Both the position numbers and the translations under genes were made by a program. Under the pieces are notes generated by a model. It made no database searches, was not told the origin of the DNA, and worked only from the letters and a program-made list of their open reading frames with translations. Source: Tanytarsus gracilentus (lineage: Eukaryota > Arthropoda > Insecta > Diptera > Chironomidae). Taken from it: a stretch of DNA of 64,000 bases. Position 1 is the stretch's first letter. The number at the start of each line of letters is the position of its first letter. The stretch covers positions 285,001-349,000 of the forward strand of contig JAXRKN010000029.1 in the NCBI GenBank assembly GCA_038502055.1, read 5' to 3'. Positions 37,330 to 48,897 of the stretch are shown one piece after another.

Positions 37330-40300
37330 TTAACATTTTTCATTTTTTTCCTCACTTCCATTCAAAATTGATTCGCATTTCTTTAAATGTGGTGCTGAAT
37401 TTACATGTCGAAGATACTGATTGGGTTTGCAAAATGTCATTGAACAAACCTCGCAGCTGTGTGGCTTGGCAACCCCTTCGTGCGTGTACTTCTGATGATT
37501 TCGTAAATCTTTTCGCTCGACATACGATTTATCGCATTGATCACATTTATGTATTCGTCTTTCCTTCACGTCGGTCACTCGATCTTTCGATTCTCCAATT
37601 TGATGGTTGATGGAGAGATGGTGATCGAATCGAAATTTGTGGCGACATTTGTAGCCGCAAAACTCGCATACAAATAGCTGGTAGCTACCTTTGCGATCAT
37701 TGTATTTATGATTTTGTCGATGTTTAAGCAACAGCGCTCTCGATTGTGTCTTGAATACAGAACATATAGTGCAAGATTCATATTGAAGATGTCCAAAGTC
37801 ACGATGATAGCGAAAGTCTTCCACTTTTTCAAAGTTTTGACCGCAAATAAAGCACAAAGTTGACGCTGGATGAAAGTTTTCGTGATGCGATTTGAATTTA
37901 CATGGAATAATCGATTTTTCACAATGACATACAATCGGTTTTTGCGAAATAATATTTTTCGTTTCGATTTTGTCGTGATCCATGACGTAGTGAATTTGGA
38001 GATCGTTTGGTTTTTCAAATTGATTCCGACACAGTTTACAAACAGTTTCATTGCTTTCTGGAGTTAAATCTTGCATGCTCAATTCTTCGTGCGCATGAAA
38101 AGCCGCCCAATGACTCGACAAACCCGCCCGTGATCGCACCCTGAGACTGCATATGAGGCACTTGTAGATTTTCTAAAATTATTGTTTTAAAATTAAAGAA
38201 TATTTAAAATTTAAAAATTTCACTCACAGGCTCTGAGATTTTTTTCTCTTTCTTCCTAATTCGTCCAGTGTTTGCCAAGTGTTTATAGGAATTGGCATGA
38301 TAAAGCAATTCCTTATGGTGTGAATACGTTTTATTGCAGTCTTTACAACTATATTTTCCACTCGTATCATCAACATGATCGCGACGGCTGAAAAAAATAC
38401 AATTTTTTTAGATTTTACAAGGTGTCCATAACTCCTATATAAATCCGGCTTACCTATGATTCATCAGCTCGTTAAATTTGGAGAATTTTCGATCACATAA
38501 TTTGCATTTGTGATAGAAGAAAGTTTCACAATGACGCTTGACATGTTGTTCGAGTTTTTCTTTCATACGAAAGGTTTTTCTACAGAAATCGCAAATCACC
38601 GTTTTGGTACTTTGCATTTCACTGATCGGAATGTCTTTGTCGAAGCTATATTTTCTTTTTTTCGATTTTTGCTTGTTGGGTCGAAAGTCTGGATTGTCGA
38701 GTAGGAATTTGTGCGATACACGCTTCAAATGACTACTCCAATAGAACGCCGGTACAGATTGCGAGCAGATTTCACACCAAAATTTCATGTCTTGCATAAT
38801 TTGATGTTCCGTACGCTTTTGTTGTCTTTTTATCTTTTCACTTCGAAATTCCGGAAATTCGATGAAGAATGAGTGATATCTTGATTTCAAATGATGCTTA
38901 TAGTGGGCTGGATTCATGACCCGGTTGCAGGTCTTGCAAAAAACGTGAGATTCGTCGACAAATTCAAAATTTGAATCGATATTATCGGGCGTTATATCGT
39001 CTGGGTTGGGAATTTCTCTCGTGATAGTTACAGGATGAAGCGACACGACGGCAGTTATGATTGGCACTGATGACTTCTTTATAGCACTCTTCGGCTTTGA
39101 ATGATCTGCAACAATTTCAATTCTAACTTTTTTATCATCATGGATGCTTTGAGGTTCAACGGGTTCCACCTTGAAAATTGTAACATTCGCTTTTTGTGGT
39201 AAATTCATGCGAGTAAGTTGAACAGATGCGATCATGTTGAGCTTTGGATCATTTAAAATTAATTCAGATTTGATGTTGATGCGATCGAGAGTTTTGAGAT
39301 CTAAAAAAATATGATTAAATAAAATTTAAACTTTTTTTTCGAAACTCACCAGACTTGATTGAATTTCGCGACACCTGAACTCCAATTTTATTGTCCCCAT
39401 CACAACTCATCGTCTCATCTGAATCATAGCTTTTGACAAAGTTTGAGTTCTTATTTTTTTTTGTTGCAATGCCATCATTTTGACCCTTGCAGTAATGAGT
39501 AGCTTTTTGTAAATGAATTTCCTTCCGACAATGATCCTTAAACTCTTCGAATGTATAGTTGTCAATATTGCAGATTGAACATCTAAAAATAAAAAAAAAT
39601 TTGCACAATTTTTTAAAATTATTTTATCATCTGAGATGCTTTCGAAAATCCCGGGATTAAAAAGCTGTAAACTAAAAAAAATAAATAAAATTTATAGGAA
39701 AACTTAAAAAAAAATTATAGAGACTAATGGCAAAGTAGTTTCGAGAATCTTTAAAGGAAAATTTTTTATTCGAAAAAATTTTTAAACTTTGAAATGAATG
39801 GAAAAAACTAGTTGAAAATAAATTGATTTGAAAAAAATTCCATTTTCAATACCGCGGGATCGGGATTCATTTTATCGGGATCCCGGAATTAAAAATTATC
39901 CCGGGATTTCCCGGGAAGCCCCACTCTTGGGACTCGTTTGAAACAATGTCTATTCATCTCACCTAAATAATTCAAATCCATCTTGATCTAAGAGTTTTGT
40001 CAGCAACGTCACAGTGAAATATCCTCCATCGTGTTCATCCGTCAAATGTCTTTTAATGTCGATCAGTGTGAATGCAATTTTTTCACACCCATTGCACTTG
40101 AATTTAACATTATGATTTTTCCTGATGTGATCACTTTCCTCTTGCTTTGTGTCGAACGTCAAGCCGCAATAGCAAAAGAATTTATTTTCCTGATTTAAAC
40201 GCGAAAGATGATTTCCGGCCTTCATGTGATTCAATCTAGCGGCTTTCGTAAAGAAAAATAAATCACATTCGTGTTTGAGACACTTCCACTTTTTGGTTTT

Positions 40301-41195
40301 AGACTGTTCAGTTTTTTTATCGACTTGAACTGGATTTTCGCTTTGAACTATTTTAATTGTGACTTCCTCCTTAATGTGTTGTTCTTCTTGGTCTTGCAGA
40401 GGCATCTGTTGAATGAATACTTCGTGCTGACCGTCTCGCATAGGTTGTGAAGTAATTTCAGGCTTAATGTCAAGCACATCAGGAAGAGTAGAAATGTCAT
40501 ACTCATCAGTAATCATTAGGTCACCCAATGGATCATCTATTTGAGGTGGAATTTCCTCTATGAGCTTTGCGTTTGATGCGATTATAAGGTCTTTGATTAT
40601 TGCGAAAGATGAAATCATATCCGAGCAGGGTCGACAGACGTTTGTGGTTGATTGGAGAGAAGACTAAAAGCGAAATTTGATTAGTTATAAATATCCGGTA
40701 TTCCAGATTCCGGAACCACTGGTACTGCATTAGATTGAGATATAATTTTTTTACTCACACCATCCATGGACATTTCTTGCAGCACATCCGCCAAACATTT
40801 TCCAATTTTTTTCTCGACCTCTCTGTTATAAATATTAACCACAAGATGCTTTTTAATCGGTCCGAGGCAAGCGCGACATTGAAATGGATGAGTTAAAATA
40901 CTTTTCTCCTGTTTTTTTAGCTTATCGAGAGTTGATTTTGCGAGTTGAAGTTGAACCGAACAGTTGCAGCAAATTGAGGTTGGCAGACGATGATCGTCGA
41001 CTATTTTCTGGTGAGAGTTTTGTAAGATTTAGTTTTTTAAACAAAATTTGATAAGAAAAATTTACTCACAACACAAGAAATTTCCGAAAGCAGCTCAAAA
41101 ATCACATCCCGATAGATTCCTTCAATCTTTACATATTTATTTTGAGCTTCTCTACAAATTATGCATATTTCTGATGTCAATTCATTGTTATCCAT
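37330..41195 (-). CDS. ZAD / C2H2 zinc-finger protein with two ZAD domains
   Basis: Seven exons keep frame: 41195-41070, 41007-40759, 40663-39963, 39582-39350, 39300-38454, 38387-38228 and 38172-37330, coding 1052 aa. The N-terminus (MDNNELTSEICIICREAQ) with a later CCNC is a ZAD, a four-cysteine dimerisation domain of insect zinc-finger proteins. A second CxxC pair set follows: CRAC (about residue 87) and CRPC (about residue 136), spaced like another complete ZAD. About 17 C2H2-type fingers run from residue about 250 to the end. Most are single or scattered, and some have irregular His or Cys spacing. Only the last few (for example HKCDQCDKSYVERKDLRNH) are near-canonical. It is presumably a nuclear DNA-binding protein. 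ZAD genes expand by lineage in insects, so a one-to-one orthologue is not claimed. Confidence 0.88.
39637..39925. repeat. R4 element in intron 3 of the double-ZAD gene
   Basis: It begins ATGCTTTCGAAAATCCCGGG and ends with repeated TCCCGGG near 39900-39920 (ATCCCGGGATTTCCCGGGAA). It is longer than other copies. About 200 bp of A/T DNA separates the two ends and may be an insertion, or the ends may belong to two elements. Confidence 0.55.
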
Positions 41196-41597
41196 TGCAG
41201 AATTAATGAAAATTAATTTTAAATATTATTTTTTTGATCAAAACAGAAGCAAAAGAAAGATGCAAAAAATATTTACGAAAGCTTTGGGTTTTGAAATTTA
41301 AAAATACGTTATAAGAAAAATTCAATAAATTCAAAGTAGTAAAAAATGAAAAGTTGGATGTTAAATTTTTTGTCTTTATTTAAATTTTATCATTAAAAAA
41401 CATTCAACATGAAAAATAAGGATTTTAAATATTATTTTTTTGATCAAAAAAGATGCAAAAAAATTGTACGAAAGCTTTAGAAATAAAAAAATACGTTATA
41501 AAAAAATTTCAATAAAGTATTAAAAATGAAAAAATGTTAGATGTTGAAATTTTAATCTTTATTTAAATTATTTCATTAGAAAAATAGTCAGTAAGCA

Positions 41598-44055
41598 TCA
41601 CTCCAAAATGATTCCTGCATCCTTAGGAATTTTAATTCCATCAGAAGCTCGGAAAAGTTTCCTAAAAATGTCAATTTTAAAAAGAGGAAAAAATTAATGA
41701 AATTTTATGGATTTTCACCCTTGTTTTATGTCCGAATTGCTAGAAACAACCGTAGCTGTCAATAATTTTTTATTCATCGTAAAATAATCGGTTGCTGTAA
41801 AGTTTTGCTCGGAATTTCCAAAGTTTAAAACCGCAAAAAGTTGATCTTTAGGTTTTTCCGTCTCTCTTTTAATGATTAACAGATTTTCATCTGCCACAAT
41901 TTCAGTTGAGCCATCTTGGAGAACTTTTTTGGATTTTCGAAGCTTAATCAAGCGCTTAAATACATTCAAATGACTTCCAGCTTTTGCCCGTTCTGACTTG
42001 ACATTTGTCACGTTGTAGTTTGAATTGATCGGAAGCCAACTTGACCTTCCTTTTGTAAAACCAGCCATGTGAGTGTTGTCCCCTTAGAGAAAATGAATTA
42101 TTTTTTAAAAATTTCAGTTTTAAATCTTACATTTAGGGGTTTCCCGGATCCCGGGTTTACAGCTTTTTAGTCCCGAGATCCCGGGATTTTCGAAAGCATT
42201 ACTTACATTGCATTGGAGTTCTCGCGGGATCACGATTGACGCTCCAATAATTCTCAGGACCCATGTTGCAAGCTAAAATATCAACAGTATCGTTGTAGGA
42301 AATCCAGTTGTCTTCCATCCCAATTTCGTCACCGTAATATGCTGAAAAACTAAAAAATTAAAAATCAAAATTTTTATAAATATATTTAACTCACTAATCG
42401 CAATTCCCGGCAATATTTGCACCATCATATTAACCACATCGATATCATGACCAAATCTATTCACAACTCGATGCTGATCGTGATTTCCAACGACCCAATT
42501 TGGAACGTAAGCTGAATTCGCCGGCATATTATCGAGCCATGCTTCGATTTGCTTTTTATAGTCTACTGGAGTGCTATTGACGTTAATATTGTCAATCATT
42601 GCAAAGTTAAATGGAATTTGAGATCCAAGACGACCGAAAGCATCTCCGTAAAAGTCGAGAATTTTTTCCAGTGATGAGTAAGCTTCGATCATGAGAATTT
42701 TCTACATATTTTTAAATTTTATATTAAATTATTAAATTTTACGAGTTCTTCACCTCGCTTCCGCCATGAACTTTCGTATAATTCTCCAACATTTCCCTCC
42801 AATCGTAAACCAAATCATATGTTTGTGGCAAATCTTTCGTATAAATGTGATTTAGATAACAAGTTCCTTCTTCATCACTACAGAGTCCACTCATTGGTTC
42901 ATCCGGGAAAGTTCCGTCGCTATTCATCGTCTCAAAAATATAAGGAATGGCATCAACTCTAAAAAAATTATAAATTTATTACGGAATTAGAGATCCTGAA
43001 ATCACCGGTGAATGAGTTTTGACCAACATTTCTTTTTAGGGTTTTTTAAAGTTTAGAAAAATAATATAAAAATTTTATACACAAAAAATTTAAATAGCTG
43101 AAGAAATTTTTTTGAAAATAAGAAATTAAAATATTGGTGCTCATTTTTTGTGCAGTTTCGACCCTTTCAATTTGAAATATTTTATATCGTTAACATGTTC
43201 TTGTTATTCCGTAGTCAATATTTAAAATGATTAAATTATTTCTCACCTAAATCCATCAATGCCTTTATCAAGCCAGTAAAGTAACACATTCTTCATCTCA
43301 CTCACAACATTTGGATTTCTATAGTTGAGATCTGGCTGAAAAGTTGCGCATTGATGTAAATAATATTCTTGACGTTTTTCAGACCATTCCCAAGCTGTGA
43401 AGCGAAAAAGACTGTTCCAATTTGAGGGAGGCACACGCTGGCCAGTTGAGTTTATTTTTCCTGGAGACCAAACGTAAAAGTCGCGAAAATAAGTTTCATT
43501 GTTTTCCGAGGCAATGAACCATGGATGCTTAAAGAATTATTTTTAGTTTAAATTTTATATTTTTTAACTTTTGTTACCTCATTTGAAGTGTGATTGGGAA
43601 CAAAATCTAGAATTAATTTAATTCCAAGTCGTTTGCAAACTTTCACAAGATTTTCAACATCTTGAACTGAACCGTAATCTGGTTGGATGTCGGTATAGTT
43701 GCTTATATCGTAGCCAAAGTCTGGGATGTTATTAAAGAAATAAAAAGATATAAAATTTACATTTAATTTTTACCTTTCATGGGCGATTTAAAAATCGGCG
43801 ACAGCCACAAACCATCAACGCCAAGTTCCTTCAAATATTGCATTTTATCAGCAATTCCTTTTAAATCTCCAATGCCATCGCTGAATTTTTAATTAAAAAA
43901 TTAACCTCATAACATTTTTATTCTAAAACTCACCCATCAGAGTCTTTAAAACTTCTCGGATAAACTTGATAAAAGTTTGCCCTCTCCCACCACTCGCGGC
44001 TGCTTGCGAACGCTAGAAATTCAAATAAAATTGTTCCTGTGATTAAAAACTTCAT
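41598..44055 (-). CDS. Secreted alpha-glucosidase (maltase), GH13 family
   Basis: Nine exons keep frame: 44055-43934, 43880-43774, 43720-43578, 43527-43247, 42958-42754, 42701-42395, 42341-42207, 42082-41719 and 41661-41598, coding 575 aa, the usual insect maltase length. A signal peptide (MKFLITGTILFEFLAFASS) is followed by the classic start REWWERANFYQVYPRSFKDS. Catalytic regions are all present: DFVPNHTS; GFRVDAI with the nucleophile Asp at about 220; MIEAY with the acid/base Glu at about 292; and GNHDQHR with the transition-state Asp at about 361. TYYGDEIGM and the spliced PMQWD are also typical. It hydrolyses terminal alpha-1,4-glucosidic bonds of maltose and sucrose, probably in gut or saliva. 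An R4 MITE sits exactly at the donor of intron 7. Confidence 0.95.
42134..42201. repeat. R4 MITE at the maltase intron 7 donor, perfect 8-bp target duplication
   Basis: A 68-bp element, TAGGGGTTTCCCGGATCCC ... GGATTTTCGAAAGCATTA. CTTACATT flanks it on both sides (42126-42133 and 42202-42209). On the coding strand this is AATGTAAG, three exon bases plus the GTAAG donor, so the insertion duplicated the 5' splice site. Confidence 0.9.
42985..43240. repeat. Remnants of R3 and R5 elements in a maltase intron
   Basis: 42985-43045 matches the left end of the hAT element at 61355 (GATCC, then CACCGGTGAATG, then TTTTGACCAACATTTCT). 43130-43232 matches the right arm of the R5 MITE at 2690 (GCTCATTTTTTGTGCAGTTT). 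Both lie in the intron 42959-43246. Confidence 0.65.
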
Positions 44056-44104
44056 CTTCACTAATCAACTGAGAAAGTATGAGATAATCAGGAATTTCAG
44101 TAGA

Positions 44105-44112
44105 CTTTTATA
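44105..44112 (-). promoter_or_regulatory. TATA box of the maltase gene
   Basis: On the minus strand the sequence reads CGCTATAAAAGTC, 50 bp before the ATG. A TCAGTT initiator-like motif follows about 35-40 bp downstream. A strong TATA fits a secreted digestive enzyme. Confidence 0.6.
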
Positions 44113-44194
44113 GCGAAAAAATTTATGTAAATTTAAGTTAATTTGTATTGACACAAGTGAAGTGATTTCTTTAACATTTCCTTATATATCACTA

Positions 44195-44275
44195 GTAGTG
44201 CTTTGGAAAATCCCGGGATTGAAAACTGTCCGGGATTTCCCGGGGAATTCCGATCCCGGAAAACTGTAACCGCGT
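44195..44275. repeat. R4 MITE between maltase and Asx
   Basis: It starts TAGTGCTTTGGAAAATCCC and continues with several TCCCGGG-type motifs to about 44275. The rest of the 44113-44607 spacer is A/T DNA, presumably the Asx 3' UTR, with no gene. Confidence 0.65.
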
Positions 44276-44607
44276 CTCGAATTGTTTTAAAACTTCAAAT
44301 TTGTTTTTATTTTAAAGTCAGAATTTTTTTTTATTTCATTGCATAAAAACAAAAAATGTGATAAATTTGTTAAAAAAATTACAACAATACAAAAAAGATT
44401 TTAACGAGTGTTTACTTCATTCATTCCTTACAAATCTAATTTTAAATAATTTTTATTTGATGCTAAAATAATTAATTGCTAACTTTTTAAAAATAATAAA
44501 TTTTAATTTTCAGTAATTTTATTTTTCACTCTTTCGACTTTAGCTTCACTGGTTTAATTTTCCATCACGACCAATCCCAATAAAATATTTTTTTATCACA
44601 AAATCTC

Positions 44608-47600
44608 CTAAAACTTTTTCTGCGTCCCGAGCAGCGTTGTCGGCGGCGGTTTGAGTTGACAATTCAATTGATGTCTATTTGGACTATTTTGAATTACCGC
44701 TTGACAAATTTGATAGCTTCGCTCGAGATTTATAGCGCCAGGCGGTGGTCTATGATTGTTTAGGGTTCTCATGCGAGGTTGAAGCTGTAATTGTTGCTGG
44801 TGATGCTGCTGCTGTTGAATTATTGGAGTTGGTTGCTGAAATATTTGCTGGGTTGGCGCTGCTTGATAAATCGTCGTGGTCTGACAGGGTTGCTTTTGAC
44901 GTAAGAAAATGCTATTTGAGGGTCCACTGCTGTTGATTGTGACGACTGTCGGTTGTGATTTAATTACTTGTTGAACCTGCTGGATCTGTTGGACTTGCTG
45001 GATCTGTTGAACTTGTTGAATCTGTTGCACTTGTTGGATCTGCTGAATTTGCTGCGTATAAGTTTCAGTCTGAAATTTTAAATAAGATTTAAAGTTATTT
45101 GAAAACTTAATTATTTACTCACCGCATTACCACCAGAAATCATCATCGGAATAGACTGCGATCCGTTATTTGATGCATCAACCATTGACTGAATGACGGT
45201 CGTTTGTGGTGTGGGTCTAATTATGTGCTGTGGATGAAGTTGCTTTCTCGACCCGTGAGCATTTTTATGATTAAAGCTTCGATATTGCTGCAAACTACTC
45301 GTACTCATGATAACTTTTTGCTTTTGAATTGGTTTTGGATGCGTTTTCTGATTAGAGACGATCGGTGTGAGTTGCTGTGTTTGAATTATTTGTGGCGTTG
45401 GCGCTCGTATTACGGTTGTGTATTTAGCAGGTGCTTGCTGAGATTTAGATTGCGGGAGCTGTGGAATTAACACCGTTTGCTTTTTAAGGAAAGTCGTTTG
45501 AGGCAAAAACTGAACGGATGATGTTTGTTGAAGTGGATTTGTGCGATGAATATGAACAATTGATTTTTGTTGTTGTTGTTGCTGCTGCTGCTGCTGTGTT
45601 GTCGCATTTCCGATTGGCGTGAGGATGATTGTGTTGTTGTTTGCGACACTCTGAAGTGCAACTTGGACGGTATAAGGATCTGTGGGCTTTTTACGCTGGA
45701 TGATCGTCTTTTTCTGCGGTGGTCCGGTTGATTCAGTGTAGATGGTGGTTGTTCCATTATGATTGACCATTTTGTGATAGATTTCAGGCTGAGATGGTGC
45801 GGCGTACGTTACATGGTGGGTTGTTGGATGCTCATAAGTGACTTTTGGTGGCTAAAATTTAAATTTATTTTCAATCATTCAAATTTAATTTTTAATCACT
45901 CACTTCAGTTGAAATCTCATAAATAATTCTCTGTTTAACATTATTGTTTGTCTCTTGCTTAATGATTCGTGTCGTTGAGTCCATATTTTCAGTTTTGTTT
46001 GCCATCTTCGAGATATAAGTGAAATTCGGACCGCCAACAAAGTACGAATTTTGAATTGCAGGCTGAATTGTCGCTCCATTTCGACGGAAAGTGGCTCTCG
46101 AGTTTGATTGATGGGAGATGTGCTGAGATTGTGGCTGGAATGGAATAAAATTTTACGTTGCTAATCAGTGAATGATACTTTGACACTCACCTCTTCGATG
46201 ATATATTTTTCGTTGTTAATATAATTGACACTAGTCGGAAAACTCAACAATTTGACATTCTTCGGTATTTGAATTTCTTCTAAAAAAATATTTAAGCTAA
46301 ATTAAGATTTTGTAAAAATATGATTATCTTACCATGATAGTTCGTTCCACCATTCCCTCCCATTTCAATTTCAGCTTCATCTATCATAAAGTCACTATAA
46401 TGCGGCGAGTCATTAGCATTCTCTTGACTCCTTCCAACGTGATTATATTGTCTTGATTGTTCTAACATAACATCTTCTTGCTGCACATAATTATTGATTA
46501 AAATTGGACTCGATTGATGTTCTGCACTGTGTAAAATCTCTTGCGGAAGTTCAGCATCGTAGCTTGAAATTCTCGTGACTGGCGCGACGTTGAAACCTTG
46601 TGCATTGTCATTTTCGATAAGTTCAATATCTCCTGTATTATCGACAATATCACCAAGACCATCCATGTCCATAGATTCGTTTTCAATTTCCGGCGTATTT
46701 TTGAGATAATCGTGTTCTTGCTCATGATGATACCACTGTTGATTTGTTGGCATTCCATCACTCGATATTTCAACATTACTCGCAATTTCGTCATCGTCGT
46801 CGGCTATAAAATTATTAGACACATCCGGAGAGTCGTCGGGCTGAAACATTGGGACATCATCAGCACTGCTAGTTGCCTCAGCAATCACGGGTTGATGTGA
46901 AATAATTTTGGGAGATTTTACAATTTGTTGCGGAGATTTTCTATCGTCTGGCTGAGTTGAAGTTACCGTCTCTGGTGTTGGAACGGATTGATTTTGTAAT
47001 GACTAAAAATAAAAGAGTTCATAAGATGAAATTTTTAAATATTCAATTCGATTCTTTACAAAACGCTCACCATTATATTGAGATTTTCTTTTAACTCTTC
47101 TGCTTGTTGATTTTCCTCTTCAAAATGTCCATTTTCAAGTTCCGGCACTTCTTCATTTTTAATTTCAACCTCTTCATTCTTCCACAAACGTTCATTAATA
47201 AAACCTTCAGGTATCTCAAAGTCACCTTGTTCCATTCGTCCTTTCACCTCCATTGCACTCTTCTCCAAAATCTCACCAATATTATCCTTAACACTCATTT
47301 TTATTCCCCATATTCCCTCAAAATTTCTCGCCTTCCACGGATCAATTTTTGATTTGTCTCTTTCTTGCTCTGCTTTCAGTTTCGTTTGATGTTCATTCGT
47401 AAATTCTCCATAAGCGAGTCGATCACGCCATTCAATGCAGGCTCGATTAAAAAACTCATTGTTGATACTCGACGAACTTAGCTCGAGTGGTCTGTTATCA
47501 GTCGGCTGTGGTCGATCAACTAATGGCAGTGACTCAATTAATATCTTTTGATTTTCGGGTGAAAGTTGCGAAAATGCATAGTTTGTTAGGAGGGCGCGAA

Positions 47601-48237
47601 TTGATGTGTCGACCAGCACTGAGTTAGGTCTTTTCACATCAATTTGAATCTCACCAGCAGAACCTTCGATTTTTTGCCGCTGACGCCGTTTTCGATGCTT
47701 GATCCCGGACAATTTACCATTATTTGTTGCACTCTGTGATGTATGTGGTTTGGATGAAGGAACTTCTTGCTTTTTTTGATGCTCGGCAGCAGCTGCCGCT
47801 TCCATTTTGATTCTGATTCGGCCACTCGCCCGTGGAGGTATGATGGTCTGCTTATTGGAGACATCTTGGAGATTAGTCCGATGTCGCTTGCGGAGTGCAT
47901 TAGGTGCATCGTCATTTGCCGTGAGTGGATCGATTAGTGATGGCTGAAGATCTGGTATTTCGATGGTAATCTCACCAGGCACCTCGATCGGAGCTGCAGC
48001 TAGCTCCAGAGGGCTAAAAATTAAAATTAAATGATTATCAAAATAATTTTTGTTCTTAGAAAACGTTAATTTAAAAATATTGATCTAAAATTGCTTTAAA
48101 TCTCTTCCTCGACCTAGTTATCCTCACTTCAAATCCCAATTGACCCTCAAAATCTTTTAAATATCATTTTCCCTACGAGTCTCACCTGGCGCTTTCAATA
48201 GGCTCCAGAATTATGACTGCACCTCGTCGTTTTTCCC
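44608..48237 (-). CDS. Asx: Additional sex combs (ASX/ASXL) chromatin protein
   Basis: Exons in frame: 48237-48186, 48013-47071, 47002-46333, 46279-46191, 46134-45904, 45851-45123 and 45069-44608, about 1057 aa. The second exon encodes the DEUBAD/ASXH domain (about residues 145-260): SVLVDTSIRALLTNYAF, LSSSSINNEFFNRACIEW, RDRLAYGEFTNEHQ. ASX binds the deubiquitinase Calypso/BAP1 through this domain and activates it to remove ubiquitin from histone H2A (Polycomb PR-DUB). The rest is low-complexity, rich in Gln, Asn, Ser and Pro, with polyQ near 45578. The start is unresolved: the first listed exon has an in-frame stop just before its acceptor and no ATG. A 4-nt exon ATGT at 48512-48509 before GTTAGT would join in phase, but is speculative; otherwise translation could start at the Met near 47805. 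The stop at 44608 comes before any C-terminal PHD finger. Confidence 0.88.
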
Positions 48238-48897
48238 CTTAGACACAAAATTATGCAAAAATTAGAAAGGTTTTACACCTAAAACAACAACAATTGTATA
48301 AATTGTCAATTTTATCCCCGTTCCACCGCAAATCGTTTAAATGCAATATAAAAATGCGACGAAAGACGCAAAACACTAAGAAATCAGCTCAAAATTCATT
48401 TGAAATTTGCAAATTTTGAGGGAGAAAACTTTAAAATTGTGCAACTTTTGCCTTCAAATAATTTTTCTCCTAACTTTTTTCTTCTTTTATGTTCACTCAG
48501 TGACTAACACATGCACAGGAATTACTGTGTTGTCACGGCAAAACCTTACATGCGTTTAGTTAAAACATTTAGATGTTTTTTTGTTATTTTCACTCGCCTG
48601 GAAAATTGAACAAATTGGAAATTACAAAGTGGTAGCTCTCGGGTATGATTCGACCATGGACATTCTTGATTTTATTTTTAATTAAATTAAGAAATAAATC
48701 TGGATTTAAAAATAATAATAATGAAGTAATGATAATAACGATTGGGTCGCCTCGCAAGTCTTTCAACTTGGACAGAAGCAAACCAGCACAGCTTCCGTCC
48801 TTACTGTAGTTCTCGCGTCTACGACTCAGGAATTGCCGCTATATGAATAAGGAAGATAACCCTGTGTATCCGATAGTATTACGCCCATTCGTGGTCT

